From: Gemmatimonadota bacterium
GTDB lineage: Bacteria; Gemmatimonadota; Gemmatimonadetes; Gemmatimonadales; GWC2-71-9
DNA length: 64,000 bases
NCBI GenBank assembly: GCA_016713435.1
Contig: JADJPD010000003.1
Location: forward strand, 248,001 to 312,000
Direction of reading: 5' to 3'
Shown: positions 45,252 through 54,267 of the stretch, piece by piece
Layout of the letters: each line of letters starts with the position of its first letter
How positions within the stretch are numbered: the stretch's first letter is position 1
The notes under the pieces: generated by a model
Database searches by the model: none
What the model was told of the DNA's origin: nothing
The model's input: the letters and a program-made list of their open reading frames with translations, nothing else
Translations under genes and position numbers: made by a program

Positions 45252-46811
45252 TCACGGCTTCATCCCCGTCACCGCCTGCACGTCGGCCCACCGCTGGTTG
45301 GCCGCCAGGATGTCCGGGTCGTTCCGCACGGTGAACTCGTCCGCCGCGTCCGGTCCCCAGCGCACCTCGGCGGCGCGATAGGCCAGGATCCGCCCCAGCC
45401 GGGCGGCGAGGGGCCCGTCAGGAGTCACGTTCAGGTTGAGCCGGGTACGGATCCGCCCCAGGAACGGCTCCACCAGGCGCGACTGCCACTCGCCTCCCGC
45501 TCCCATCCAGGCGGCCCGGGCGGCCGGCTGGGTGGCGAGCGTGCCGGCCACGCTGTCGGCGATGGCCTCGTACCAGCCGCTGTCCGCCGCCACGCTGAAC
45601 CAGCCCGGGAGCTCCGGTGAGCCGGGGAGCACCACGTCCGGCTGGATGCCGCCGCCGCCGCGCACCTCGCGCCCCTTGTCGGTGCGGTAGAGGAGCGAGG
45701 TATCGCGCGAGATGCCGGTGCCGCCGGCGAAGCTGTAGTACTGCGCCGCCTTGAGCCCGCGGTAGGCGCGCTGGATGATGCGCCCGCTCGGCGTCACGAT
45801 GCGGCCCACGGTGAGCCATACCACGTCGTTCTGCGGCGGCACCAGGAAGAGCCGCTGCATGAGCGCCTTGCCGAAGCTCCGGCGGCCGAGGATCAGGGCG
45901 CGGTCGTGGTCCTGGAGCGAGCCGGCGAGCGCCTCGGAGGCGCTGGCGCTGCCGTCGTCGATGAGGACCATGAGCGGCAGCTCGCGGAAGGGGCCGTCGG
46001 TCTCGGTGAAGAACTCGTTGTTGGCGGTGCTCCGGCGGCCCAGGGTCTTGAAGATCAGCGTCTTCTCGGGGAAGAAGAGGCTCGCGATCTCCACCGCGGC
46101 GCCGACGCTCCCGCCGGGATTGCCGCGCAAGTCGAAGATCAGCCGCTTCATCCCCTTGCCCTTCAGGTCCTTGATGGCGCGCTCCACCTCCTCGCGGCCC
46201 TTGGCCCAGAAGCCGTCGAGGCGGAGGTAGCCGGTGGTGGCGTCCACCATCCGGGCCAGGCCCACCGAGCGCGGCTCCACGATGTCGAACTTGACCTGCA
46301 CCCGCACCGAGTCCGGCGCCAGCACGTTGCCGCGGGTGAGGAGGAGCCGGACCTTCCTGCCCTTCTCGCCGATGAGGCGGCCCATCGCCTCGCTGGCGGT
46401 GAGGCCGAAGACCGAGGTGTCGTTGACGGCGATGAGCCGGTCCCCGGCGGAGACGCCGGCGCGGGCGGCGCCGCTCCGCGGGTACACGGCGAGCACGGTG
46501 AGCCCGTACTCCACCTCGTCCAGCACGATGCCCGCGCCCGCCAGGTTGCCGCCCTCGTACGCCATCTCCCGCTCGGCGGCGGCGCGGCTCACGAAGCGGC
46601 TGTGCGGGTCCAGCGACTCCAGCACGCCGGCGATGGCGGCCTGCACCAGCTCGCCGTAGGCCACCGAGTCCACGTAGCTGGAGCGGATCTGGTTGAGCAG
46701 GCTCGAGAAGGTCTGCAGCTGCTCGTAGGAGGTGCCCTGCGCGGCGGCGGGGGCGGCGGCCAGCGCCAGGAGGAGCGCACCGAGGCGGGCGGCGCGGCGA
46801 AGCACGGGCAT
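45252..46811 (-). CDS. Secreted S41 family C-terminal processing peptidase with PDZ domain
   Basis: The 519-residue product has a signal peptide (LLLALAAAPAAAQG) and an N-terminal helical region (LNQIRSSYVDSVAYGELV). A PDZ domain (about residues 85-165, GAGIVLDEVEYGLTVLAVYP and AGVSAGDRLIAVND) is followed by the S41 catalytic domain. There, DDGSASASEALAGSLQD holds the nucleophilic serine, and GRRSFGKALMQ the general-base lysine. These enzymes cut exposed C-termini of periplasmic or lipoprotein substrates. About 120 extra C-terminal residues (PGWFSVAADSGWYEAIADSV) have no assigned domain. The gene is flanked by TPR genes on the same strand with 5 and 8 bp gaps. Confidence 0.92.
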   Translation of the reverse strand: MPVLRRAARLGALLLALAAAPAAAQGTSYEQLQTFSSLLNQIRSSYVDSVAYGELVQAAIAGVLESLDPHSRFVSRAAAEREMAYEGGNLAGAGIVLDEVEYGLTVLAVYPRSGAARAGVSAGDRLIAVNDTSVFGLTASEAMGRLIGEKGRKVRLLLTRGNVLAPDSVRVQVKFDIVEPRSVGLARMVDATTGYLRLDGFWAKGREEVERAIKDLKGKGMKRLIFDLRGNPGGSVGAAVEIASLFFPEKTLIFKTLGRRSTANNEFFTETDGPFRELPLMVLIDDGSASASEALAGSLQDHDRALILGRRSFGKALMQRLFLVPPQNDVVWLTVGRIVTPSGRIIQRAYRGLKAAQYYSFAGGTGISRDTSLLYRTDKGREVRGGGGIQPDVVLPGSPELPGWFSVAADSGWYEAIADSVAGTLATQPAARAAWMGAGGEWQSRLVEPFLGRIRTRLNLNVTPDGPLAARLGRILAYRAAEVRWGPDAADEFTVRNDPDILAANQRWADVQAVTGMKP

Positions 46812-46819
46812 GGCGACTC

Positions 46820-47959
46820 CTACTGCAGCTGGGTGAGGCGCTCGCGCGCCGAGGCGACCTGCCGCTCGTAGCGCTTGGGCGCGAGGGTCACGAAGCGGGT
46901 GAAGGCCTCGCGGCTCGCCTCCTTCTTCCCCTGCGCCTGCGTGGCGATGCCGAGCCAGAAGAGCGGGCGCACGTCGCGGGGGTTCATCTCCGCGGCCTGC
47001 TGCAGCCGCTCCTCCGCCTGCGCCATGTCGCCCGCCTTGCCGAGGGTGATGCCGAGGTCGGTGAGCAGCGCCGCGTCGTCGGGGTTGGTGTTGACGGCGT
47101 AGCCACGTTCCCGCACCGCGGTGGCGTAGTCGCGCTGCGCCTCGGCGATGGCGGCGAGGCGGACATGGGCCATGTAGTTGCCGGCGTCGTTCTCGGCCAC
47201 CTGGCGGTAGAGGGCGGTGGCCTGGTCCAGGCGGCCGGCGCGATGATGGAGCGCCGCCAGCACGTAGCGGTACTCGTTGGCGCGCAGCGGCGCGTCCTCG
47301 CGCGTGGTGTCGGCGCCGGCCGCCTCAATGCGGCGCACGAGGGACTCGAAGTCGGGGATCGCCGCGTCGGGGTTGGCGGAGCGCGCGGCGGCGAGGGCGC
47401 GGAACCAGACCAGGTCCTCCGGCACCTTGTCGAGCGGCTCACTGCCGAAGTAGCGCTTCACGGTGTTGTCGAAGTTCTTGAACGCGTCGTCGTAGCGGCC
47501 CTCGGTGAGGCCCTTGAGCCCGTTGGCGAAGTCGCCCCAGGGGCGCACCCACATGACGCTGCCGAGGATGCGGATGTCCACCATGGGGTCGGCCAGGAAG
47601 GCACGGCGGTAGTAGCCGGTGCGCCGCTCGAATTCCTTGTAGGCGCTGTCCTTGCTCACCTTCCGCAGGGCGCCCCAATAGTCGTCGTCACGATCGCGGG
47701 CGATGGACAGGGCCAGCCAGGCATCGGCGAACTGGTTGTCGATGGCCACGGCGCGGCGGAGCGCCGAGTCGGCGGCCTCCCACTGCTTCTTGCTCAGGTA
47801 GCCCATGGCCAGGTTGTAGTGGGAGGCCGGGTCGAGCGAGTCGGTGCGGGCCCGCTCCTGCAGCACCTCGAGGCGCTCGGTGATGCGGAGCGATTGCGCG
47901 GCGGCCGGGGCGAGGCCGGCCCCGGCGAGCAGCAGGACGAGGAGGGAACGGCGGACCAT
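46820..47959 (-). CDS. Secreted TPR protein 2 of a TPR/S41 cluster
   Basis: The 379-residue product has a signal peptide (LLVLLLAGAGLAPAAAQS). The mature start DSLDPASHYNLAMGYLSKK parallels the other two TPR proteins here. Repeats include LRRAVAIDNQFADAWLALSI, ATALYRQVAENDAGNYMAHV, YAVNTNPDDAALLTDLGIT and PLFWLGIATQAQGKKEASRE. It ends with FVTLAPKRYERQVASARERL, matching the paralogues. The gap of 8 bp to the S41 gene and 12 bp from the TPR gene before it indicates one transcript. The function is a probable periplasmic scaffold. Confidence 0.85.
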   Translation of the reverse strand: MVRRSLLVLLLAGAGLAPAAAQSLRITERLEVLQERARTDSLDPASHYNLAMGYLSKKQWEAADSALRRAVAIDNQFADAWLALSIARDRDDDYWGALRKVSKDSAYKEFERRTGYYRRAFLADPMVDIRILGSVMWVRPWGDFANGLKGLTEGRYDDAFKNFDNTVKRYFGSEPLDKVPEDLVWFRALAAARSANPDAAIPDFESLVRRIEAAGADTTREDAPLRANEYRYVLAALHHRAGRLDQATALYRQVAENDAGNYMAHVRLAAIAEAQRDYATAVRERGYAVNTNPDDAALLTDLGITLGKAGDMAQAEERLQQAAEMNPRDVRPLFWLGIATQAQGKKEASREAFTRFVTLAPKRYERQVASARERLTQLQ

Positions 47960-47971
47960 GGGACCTGTCTC

Positions 47972-49150
47972 CTAGTTGAGCGTGGCGAGCTGCTGCTGCA
48001 CTTCCTGGCGCTGGGTGTCCCAGCGGCTCGGCGCGAGGGCCAGGAACCGGGTGAAGGCCTCGCGCGCGGTGGCGGTGTCGCCGAGCTGCTGGGCCAGCTT
48101 GCCGAGCAGGTAGAGGGTGCGATGGCTGCGGGGGTTGGCCTGGGCGGCGGCCTTGAGCGAGCCGAAGGCCTCCTGCGGCTGGCCACTCCGGAGCTGGGCC
48201 TCGCCCAGGTCGGCGAGGAGCGAGGGGTCGTCGGGGTTGGCGTCGAGCGCACGCTGGCGCTCGGCGAGCACCGCCGAGGGACGGCGCTGCCGCTCGTGGA
48301 TCTCCGCCAGGCGCGTGTGGGCGGCGTAGAGGCCGGCGTCGACCGTGAGGGCCTCCTGCAGCATCGCCTCCGCCTCTGCCAGCTGGCCCGCCTGCGCCAG
48401 CATGCAGCCCAGGGTGTAGCGGTAGAAGTTGGCGTCGGAGAAGGCCAGCGTGGCGCCGCCGGTGCGCTCGTCCACCTTCTCCCAGCGGGCGAGCAGCTCG
48501 CGGGTGTTGGCGATGCCGCGCTGGGGATCGCCGGCGCGGACGGCGGTGAGGCCCTCGTACCAGAGCCAGGAGGACGACCAGGTGAGGTGGTCCTTCTCGG
48601 GCGCCCCGCCCGCCACCTCACGGAAGAAGGCGTAGGCGCGCGGGTAGTCCCCCACCCAGAAGGCGCCGAAGCCGTTGAGGAGATAGGTGTAGGCCGCCGT
48701 GGCGTTCCGGCCCAGGCCGAGCGACTTGGCGGTGGGCATCATGAGCGCCAGGGGGCGGAGGTCCACCATGGGGTCCAGCAGGAAGGCCTTCCGGCGGTAC
48801 TGGAAGGCGGTGTCCACCGCCGCCTGCCACTCGGCGGGCACCTTCCCGTCCTCGACCTCGTCCCAGAGCTTGTCGCGCCGGGCGAAGGGCAGGTAGGAGA
48901 GGGCCAGGTAGGCGCTGGCCGTCTTGGGCTCGATGAGGATGGCCTGCCGGAGCGCCCGCTCGGCCTCGGCGTACTTCTTGTGGACCCAGTAGCCGAGGGC
49001 CGCCTCGTACTGGGCGGGGGCGTCGTTGGAGTCGCGCTGGGCGCGCAGCACCAGCTCGTTCAGGGGCACCGTCAGCTGCACGCGCTGCGCGGGGAGCGCG
49101 CCGGGCAGGCTCACGAGGGCGCCGAGGAGGGCGGCCCGCAGGAATCGCAT
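47972..49150 (-). CDS. Secreted TPR protein 1 of a TPR/S41 cluster
   Basis: The 392-residue product has a signal peptide (FLRAALLGALVSLPGALPAQ) and opens with DSNDAPAQYEAALGYWVHK, the same pattern as the other TPR proteins. TPRs include AERALRQAILIEPKTASAYL, EAMLQEALTVDAGLYAAHTR and AVLAERQRALDANPDDPSLL; the end is AFTRFLALAPSRWDTQRQEV. It is the first gene of the four-gene unit; the promoter should lie in 49151-49315, where I see no consensus boxes. All three TPR genes probably arose by tandem duplication and diverged strongly. Confidence 0.85.
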   Translation of the reverse strand: MRFLRAALLGALVSLPGALPAQRVQLTVPLNELVLRAQRDSNDAPAQYEAALGYWVHKKYAEAERALRQAILIEPKTASAYLALSYLPFARRDKLWDEVEDGKVPAEWQAAVDTAFQYRRKAFLLDPMVDLRPLALMMPTAKSLGLGRNATAAYTYLLNGFGAFWVGDYPRAYAFFREVAGGAPEKDHLTWSSSWLWYEGLTAVRAGDPQRGIANTRELLARWEKVDERTGGATLAFSDANFYRYTLGCMLAQAGQLAEAEAMLQEALTVDAGLYAAHTRLAEIHERQRRPSAVLAERQRALDANPDDPSLLADLGEAQLRSGQPQEAFGSLKAAAQANPRSHRTLYLLGKLAQQLGDTATAREAFTRFLALAPSRWDTQRQEVQQQLATLN

Positions 49151-49319
49151 GTCGGGGAGTCCGGGAGAGTGGCCACCGTTATCATGGGGCCGATCCGGGA
49201 AACGCGCCAGACCCCGGGTTGTGTGTCAGGCGCCGCCGGGCGGCCCGTCAGGCGGGTGGAGCTGCCGGCCAGGCCGCCGGGCGGGGAGGCGCGGCCCGGG
49301 AAAGTGCCTATCATGAAGG

Positions 49320-49346
49320 AAGAGGGCGACCGGCGGTCGCCCCCTT
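49320..49346 (-). terminator. Terminator hairpin after the amidohydrolase gene
   Basis: AAGAGGGCGACC pairs with GGTCGCCCCCTT (one mismatch) around GGC, 39 bp beyond the amidohydrolase stop on the minus strand. It also separates that gene from the TPR cluster. Confidence 0.55.
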
Positions 49347-49384
49347 CGTTCATGTGGAGCCGATGAGGACGGGATGAATCCCGG

Positions 49385-51046
49385 TCAGGGCGCCCGCTGG
49401 TAGCGGATCACCCCGCCCACCACGGTCAGGTTCACGCGCGCCTCGTTCAGCGTCTCGGGCGGCACGCTGAGGAGGTCCCGGTCGGCGATCACGAAGTCGG
49501 CGCGGTAGCCCGGGGCCAGCTTGCCGCGCCCGTGCTCGGCGAAGGTGGCGTAGGCATTCCCCGCCGTGTAGGCGCGCAGCGCGTCCTCAATGCCGATCTT
49601 TTCCTCGGGAATCCAGCCCCCCGGGTTCTTCCCGTCCAGGGTGCGGCGGGTGACGGCGGCGTACAGGCCGAGCATGGGGTCGAGCGAGGCCACGGTCCAG
49701 TCGGAGCCGAAGGCGAGGGTCACGCCGGCGTCGAGCAGGTGCCGGAAGACGTAGCTGTCGGTGACCCGGGCGCCGAGCCGCTTGCCCGCCCAGCGGCCGT
49801 CGTCAATGGCGTGGAGCGGCTGCATGGAGGCGATGACGTGCTGCCGCGCCATGGCGCCCACCTCCTCCAGGCGCAGGTGCTGGGCGTGCTCGATGCGGAA
49901 GCGGCGGTCCCGCGCGCCGTGGGCCGTGGCCACGCTGTCGTAGATGCCGAGCACCAGGGCGTTGGCCTTCTCGCCGATGGCGTGGACCACCACCTGGAGC
50001 CCGGCCGAGTCGGCGCCGCCGATCCAGGCGCGGAGGGAATCCTCGGGGGTGACGAGGAGGCCGCTGGTGCTGGGGTCGTCGCTGTAGGGCTCAAAGAAGA
50101 GCGCGGTGGTGCTGCCGAGCGAGCCGTCGATGTAACCCTTCACGCCGGCCAGGCGGATCCAGTCGTCGCCGGGGCCGCGGGCCGTGAGGCTGTCGGCCAC
50201 GCGGCGCCAGTCGGCGAGGGAAGGATAGACGCTGAAGCGGAGGCCGAGCTTGCCGGCGGCCTTGGCGCGGAAGAGGCCCGCCACTTCCTCCCAGCGGGCG
50301 CTCACGGTGCTCACCGCGGTGACGCCGTGCTCCAGGGCGTGGCGGGTGGCGCGCTCGAGGGCGGCGTCCACCTGCGCCTCCGTGTAGGTGGGCTGCGCGG
50401 CGAAGACGGGGGTCTGCGCCTCGTCCTTGAGGACGCCGGTGGGCTCGCCGGTCCGCTTGTCCCGGACGATGGTGCCGCCCGGGATCTCCGGCGTGGCCCG
50501 GGTGATCCCCGCCGCCTTGAGGGCCAGCGAGTTGGCGAGCGCCATGTGCCCGTCGAGCCGCTGCACGAAGACGGGGTTGCGGGGCGTCACCGAGTCGATC
50601 CATCCGCGCTCGGGCAGCGGGGCGCCGGGCCAGTTCTCGTGGTCCCAGTTGCCGCCCAGGATCCACTCGCCCGGCTGCCGCTCGGCCGCGAAGGCCTTGA
50701 GCCGGCCCACGAACTCTTCCTTGGTCTGGGCATCGCGCAGGTCGATGCTGGCCAGCTGGAAACCGCCGTCGAGGAAGTGGAGGTGGCCGTCGGCGAAGCC
50801 CGGGGTCACGAGACCCGCGCCGGCGGGGATCACCTGGGTGCCCTCGCCGGCGTAGCGGGCGGCGTCGGCGCTGTCGCCCACCATGAGGATGGTGTCGCCG
50901 CGGGTGACGAGGGCCTGGGCCAGCGGCTGGGTGGAATCGCCGGTCCAGATCTTCCCATAGACGATGAGCGTGGCCGGGGCCGGCTTGGGGCCCCCGCAGG
51001 CGGCGAGCAGGAGCAGGGTGGCGGCCAGCGGGCGGAATCGGGGCAT
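49385..51046 (-). CDS. Amidohydrolase lipoprotein (YtcJ/NfdA-like)
   Basis: The 553-residue product has a lipobox (LLLLAACGG). The metal-dependent amidohydrolase domain shows the first ligand pair in FADGHLHFLDGG, then GGNWDHENW, VHAIGEKAN, RIEHAQHL and the conserved late aspartate in FGSDWTVASLDP. The tail KLAPGYRADFVIADRDLLSV is typical of the amidohydrolase 3 family. It hydrolyses amides or imides outside the cytoplasm; the substrate is unknown. Its ATG overlaps the stop of the short helical protein before it (ATGA). Confidence 0.9.
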   Translation of the reverse strand: MPRFRPLAATLLLLAACGGPKPAPATLIVYGKIWTGDSTQPLAQALVTRGDTILMVGDSADAARYAGEGTQVIPAGAGLVTPGFADGHLHFLDGGFQLASIDLRDAQTKEEFVGRLKAFAAERQPGEWILGGNWDHENWPGAPLPERGWIDSVTPRNPVFVQRLDGHMALANSLALKAAGITRATPEIPGGTIVRDKRTGEPTGVLKDEAQTPVFAAQPTYTEAQVDAALERATRHALEHGVTAVSTVSARWEEVAGLFRAKAAGKLGLRFSVYPSLADWRRVADSLTARGPGDDWIRLAGVKGYIDGSLGSTTALFFEPYSDDPSTSGLLVTPEDSLRAWIGGADSAGLQVVVHAIGEKANALVLGIYDSVATAHGARDRRFRIEHAQHLRLEEVGAMARQHVIASMQPLHAIDDGRWAGKRLGARVTDSYVFRHLLDAGVTLAFGSDWTVASLDPMLGLYAAVTRRTLDGKNPGGWIPEEKIGIEDALRAYTAGNAYATFAEHGRGKLAPGYRADFVIADRDLLSVPPETLNEARVNLTVVGGVIRYQRAP

Positions 51047-51240
51047 CAGCGGCTCCTGGGCAGGGCGTTGGCGCCGAGGAGCTCCCGGACGTCCAGGAGG
51101 ACCTCGAGCATCAGCTGGTCGCGTTGATAGCCGGCGTCGAGCTCCTCCATGCGGCGGAGCTGCTGGTCGGCGCGGGCGCGCTCGTACTGCTCCCGGTAGG
51201 CGGCTTCGAGGTTGGCGAGGATCTGGTCGCGGGGGCGCAT
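51046..51240 (-). CDS. Small helical protein of unknown function
   Basis: The 64-residue product starts at the ATG at 51240 (MRPRDQILANLEAAYREQYE) and is charged and fully helical in appearance (RADQQLRRMEELDAGYQRDQ). It has no signal peptide. The stop overlaps the amidohydrolase ATG, which argues that it is a translated gene. I do not recognise the family. A longer frame adds seven codons upstream (GAPSPAM) with no support. Confidence 0.65.
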   Translation of the reverse strand: MRPRDQILANLEAAYREQYERARADQQLRRMEELDAGYQRDQLMLEVLLDVRELLGANALPRSR

Positions 51241-51344
51241 GGCGGGACTCGGCGCGCCCATCGGGCGCGCGGCTGGGGGGAATGCATGATGGCTCGGGAC
51301 CTGATGGAGGTATAGCTTACAGCGGACTCCAACCCCCTGTCACC

Positions 51345-52556
51345 ATGCGCCTCGTTCCGCTGCTCCTCGTGGTGGGTGCCACCGCCCTCGCCGCGCAGGC
51401 CAAGCCCCGGCCCCGGGCGCTCGGCATCCCGTTCAACGGCACCCCCGGCCCCCTCAACGCCATCACCGACGTGACCGGCGTGGAGGTCGGCCAGGTCACG
51501 CTCATCGAGGGGCAGGGCCGCCTCCGGGTGGGGCGCGGGCCGGTCCGCACGGGGGTCACCGCCATCTTCCCCCGCGGCCGCCGCGACGGCCGGCCGGCCA
51601 TGGGCGCCTGGTGGACCCTGAACGGCAACGGCGAGATGACGGGCACCACCTGGCTGCAGGAGTCGGGCTTCCTGTGGGGGCCGGTGCTCATCACCAACAC
51701 CCTGAGCGTGGGCGTGGTGCGCGACGCCGTCATCGACTGGGCGGTGCGCCGCGGGTACGACGATTTCCTCTGGGCCCTCCCCGTGGTGGCCGAGACGTAC
51801 GACGGCGGCCTCAACGACATCAAGGGGATGCACATCACCCGGGAGCACGCCTTCCAGGCGCTCGACGCCGCCAAAGGCGGCCCCGTGGCCGAGGGCAATG
51901 TGGGGGGCGGCACCGGCATGGTCTGCAACGGGTTCAAGGGCGGGATCGGCACCTCGTCCCGGAAGCTCTCTGTGGAGGCGGGCGGGTTCACGGTGGGGGT
52001 GCTGGTGCAGTGCAACTACGGCGGGCGCCGCCGCTTCAGCGTGGCCGGGGTGCCGGTGGGCGCCCAGATCACCGGCGCCGACAACTGCGTGGCCCTGCCC
52101 GACCCCGCGGAGCCCTGGCTCCGCGACGAGCCCCGCTGCGACGCCCCCGGCCGGAGCGACCGCGAGAGCGGCCGCACCGAGCTCGGCTCCATCATCGTGG
52201 TGCTGGCCACCGACGCGCCGCTGCTGCCGCACCAGCTCCAGCGCCTGGCCAAGCGGGTGGCGCTGGGCATCGGCCGGCTGGGCGGGATCGGCGGCGACAG
52301 CTCGGGCGACATCTTCGTGGCCTTCTCCACCGCCAACGCCGGCGCCGCGGCGCCCGACTCGGCGGTGACGGTGCAGATGTGGCCCAACGACCGCATCAAC
52401 CCGCTGCTCGAGGCCACGGTGGACGCCACGGAGGAGGCCATCATCAACGCGATGGCCGCCGCCGAGACCATGGACGGGGCCGATGGCTACCGGGTGTACG
52501 CGCTGCCGATGGACCAGGTGGTGACCTTGCTCCGGCGCGCGGGGCGGATTCCGTGA
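51345..52556 (+). CDS. Secreted S58/P1 (DmpA-like) aminopeptidase
   Basis: The 403-residue product has a signal peptide (LLLVVGATALAAQA). It belongs to the DmpA family, which are N-terminal nucleophile enzymes that self-cleave at a Gly-Ser bond. Here this is the GS of RTELGSIIVVLATDAPLL, with Ser282 as the nucleophile of the beta subunit. Other family motifs are NAITDVTGVEVGQVTLIEG, TGVTAIFPRG, GNVGGGTGMVCNGFKGGIGT and GLNDIKGMH. It releases N-terminal residues, or D-amino acids or beta-peptides in some members. The stop overlaps the GTG start of the SDR gene. Confidence 0.92.
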   Translation: MRLVPLLLVVGATALAAQAKPRPRALGIPFNGTPGPLNAITDVTGVEVGQVTLIEGQGRLRVGRGPVRTGVTAIFPRGRRDGRPAMGAWWTLNGNGEMTGTTWLQESGFLWGPVLITNTLSVGVVRDAVIDWAVRRGYDDFLWALPVVAETYDGGLNDIKGMHITREHAFQALDAAKGGPVAEGNVGGGTGMVCNGFKGGIGTSSRKLSVEAGGFTVGVLVQCNYGGRRRFSVAGVPVGAQITGADNCVALPDPAEPWLRDEPRCDAPGRSDRESGRTELGSIIVVLATDAPLLPHQLQRLAKRVALGIGRLGGIGGDSSGDIFVAFSTANAGAAAPDSAVTVQMWPNDRINPLLEATVDATEEAIINAMAAAETMDGADGYRVYALPMDQVVTLLRRAGRIP

Positions 52557-53344
52557 GCCGGCCGGTGGCGCTCGTCACGGGCGCGTCCGGCGGGATCGGG
52601 CTGGAGCTGGCGCGCCTCGCGGCGAAGGACGGGCACGACCTGGTGCTGGTGGCGCGCACCACGCCCAAGCTCGACGAGGTGGCCAAGTACCTGACCGGGA
52701 TGTACGGCATCTCGGCGCAGGTGCTCACCGCCGACCTGGCCGATTCCGCCGCGCCCCGGGCCATCGTGGACGAGCTGGCGCGCCGCGGCATCACCGGGGT
52801 GGACGTGCTGGTGAACAACGCCGGCTTCGGCGACTGGGGCCTCTTTGGCCGGGCCGACCTGGAGCGGCAGCTGGCCATGATCCAGGTGAACGTCATCGCG
52901 CTCACCGCGCTCACCCGCCTGCTGCTGCCCCCCATGGTGACGCAGCGGAAGGGCCGCATCCTCAACGTGGCGAGCACGGCGGGGTTTGCGCCGGGGCCGC
53001 TCATGGCGGTGTACTACGCCACCAAGGCGTACGTCATCTCCTTCTCCGAGGCGATCAGCAACGAACTCGCGGGCACCGGCATCACGGTGACGGTGCTCTG
53101 CCCGGGCCCCACCCGCACCGGCTTTGCCCAGGTGGCAGGGATGGGACAGTCCAACCTGTTCAGCTCGCCCACGGTCATGGACGTGGAGCCGGTGGCGCTG
53201 GCGGGGTGGCGGGGGATGAAGCGCGGGACGGCGATGGTGGTCCCGGGGCTCCCCAACAAGCTGCTGCTCCAGGCCATCCGCATCTCCCCCCGGTGGGTGC
53301 TGCGGCGCATCACGCGGTGGTTCCAGGAAGGCCGGGCGCAGTAG
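52553..53344 (+). CDS. Short-chain dehydrogenase/reductase (SDR)
   Basis: The 263-residue product starts at a GTG overlapping the preceding stop (GTGA). The classical SDR motifs are present: VALVTGASGGIG (TGxxxGIG, NADP-type), NNAGFG, and the active site STAG with YYATKAY (Tyr-x-x-x-Lys). The C-terminal part (RGMKRGTAMVVPGLPNKLLL) resembles DltE/YqjQ-type SDRs of unknown substrate. Linkage with a secreted peptidase gene has no evident metabolic meaning. Confidence 0.92.
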   Translation: MSRPVALVTGASGGIGLELARLAAKDGHDLVLVARTTPKLDEVAKYLTGMYGISAQVLTADLADSAAPRAIVDELARRGITGVDVLVNNAGFGDWGLFGRADLERQLAMIQVNVIALTALTRLLLPPMVTQRKGRILNVASTAGFAPGPLMAVYYATKAYVISFSEAISNELAGTGITVTVLCPGPTRTGFAQVAGMGQSNLFSSPTVMDVEPVALAGWRGMKRGTAMVVPGLPNKLLLQAIRISPRWVLRRITRWFQEGRAQ

Positions 53345-53366
53345 CCCTCTCCCCAAGGACGGCACC

Positions 53367-53885
53367 ATGGCACTCGCGAGCAAGCGGGTCCTGATCTTCG
53401 CGGCTCCGTACTACGAGGAGCTGGAGCTCTGGTATCCCAAGATCCGGCTGGAGGAGGAAGGGGTCCGCACCGTGGTGGCGGGCCTCGGCGAGCGGAGCTA
53501 CACCGGCAAGCGCGGCAGCTACCCGGTGACGGAGGACGCCCACGTGGACGACATGGACACCGCCGACTTCGACGGCCTCATCATCCCCGGCGGCTACGCG
53601 CCCGACATCCTCCGGCGCTCGGCCAAGGTGCTGGAGCTGACGCGCGAGTTCTTCGAGGACGGGAAGCCCATCGGCTTCATCTGCCATGCCGGCTGGGTGC
53701 CGATCTCCGCGGGGATCGTGACGGGCCGCCGCGGCACCTCGGTGGGCGCCATCCGCGACGACCTCGAGAATGCCGGCATGATCTGGAGCGACGAGCCGGT
53801 GGTGGTGGACGGCAACCTGATCTCGTCGCGCACGCCGGCGGACCTCGGGGCGTTCATGAAGGCGTACCTCCGCGCCCTTTCGTAA
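53367..53885 (+). CDS. DJ-1/PfpI family protein
   Basis: The 172-residue product belongs to the DJ-1/PfpI superfamily: VLIFAAPYYEELELWYPKIR at the start, DFDGLIIPGGYAPDILRR, and the nucleophilic cysteine in GFICHAGWVPIS. Members act as proteases, glyoxalases/deglycases or chaperones; the CHAG elbow with conserved Glu (YEE) favours the PfpI-like type. It has no signal peptide. It follows the SDR gene by 22 bp and may be part of that unit. Confidence 0.9.
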   Translation: MALASKRVLIFAAPYYEELELWYPKIRLEEEGVRTVVAGLGERSYTGKRGSYPVTEDAHVDDMDTADFDGLIIPGGYAPDILRRSAKVLELTREFFEDGKPIGFICHAGWVPISAGIVTGRRGTSVGAIRDDLENAGMIWSDEPVVVDGNLISSRTPADLGAFMKAYLRALS

Positions 53886-53937
53886 TCACGCCCCCCATTT
53901 GGAAGGCGCGGTCCTAGGGCCGCGCTTGCGAGATCGT

Positions 53938-54267
53938 ATGTCGTTGAGAGAATGCCAGGCGCGGGTGGACGGGTGGATCGCGCAGTTCGAGGAGGGCTAT
54001 TTCCACCCCCTCACCAACCTCTGCCGGCTCTCGGAAGAGGTCGGCGAGCTGGCGCGCGAGGTGAACCACCGCTTCGGGCAGAAGACCAAGAAGAAGGATG
54101 AAGCCGACGGGGACATGGCCATGGAGATGGCCGACATCCTCTTCGTGCTCATCTGCATGGCCAACCGCGAGGGCATCGACCTCGAGGCGGCCTTCGAACG
54201 GATGATGGCCAAGGTGGAGCGGCGCGACGCCGACCGCTGGACACGCAAGCCGGAGGGAACCGCGTGA
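53938..54267 (+). CDS. MazG-like nucleotide pyrophosphohydrolase
   Basis: The 109-residue product starts at the ATG at 53938 (MSLRECQARVDGWIAQFEEG). It shows the all-alpha NTP pyrophosphohydrolase signature: EEVGELAREVNHRFG (first ExxE) and EMADILFVLICMANREGIDL (second ExxD helix). These enzymes remove damaged or non-standard NTPs. The stop overlaps the GTG of the large kinase gene, so the two are translationally coupled, which is an unusual combination. Confidence 0.85.
   Translation: MSLRECQARVDGWIAQFEEGYFHPLTNLCRLSEEVGELAREVNHRFGQKTKKKDEADGDMAMEMADILFVLICMANREGIDLEAAFERMMAKVERRDADRWTRKPEGTA

Noticed and set aside
53899..53937. Thirteen-codon N-terminal extension of the MazG-like gene
   Set aside because: The extension (MEGAVLGPRLRDR) resembles no family member; the ATG at 53938 gives the standard start.
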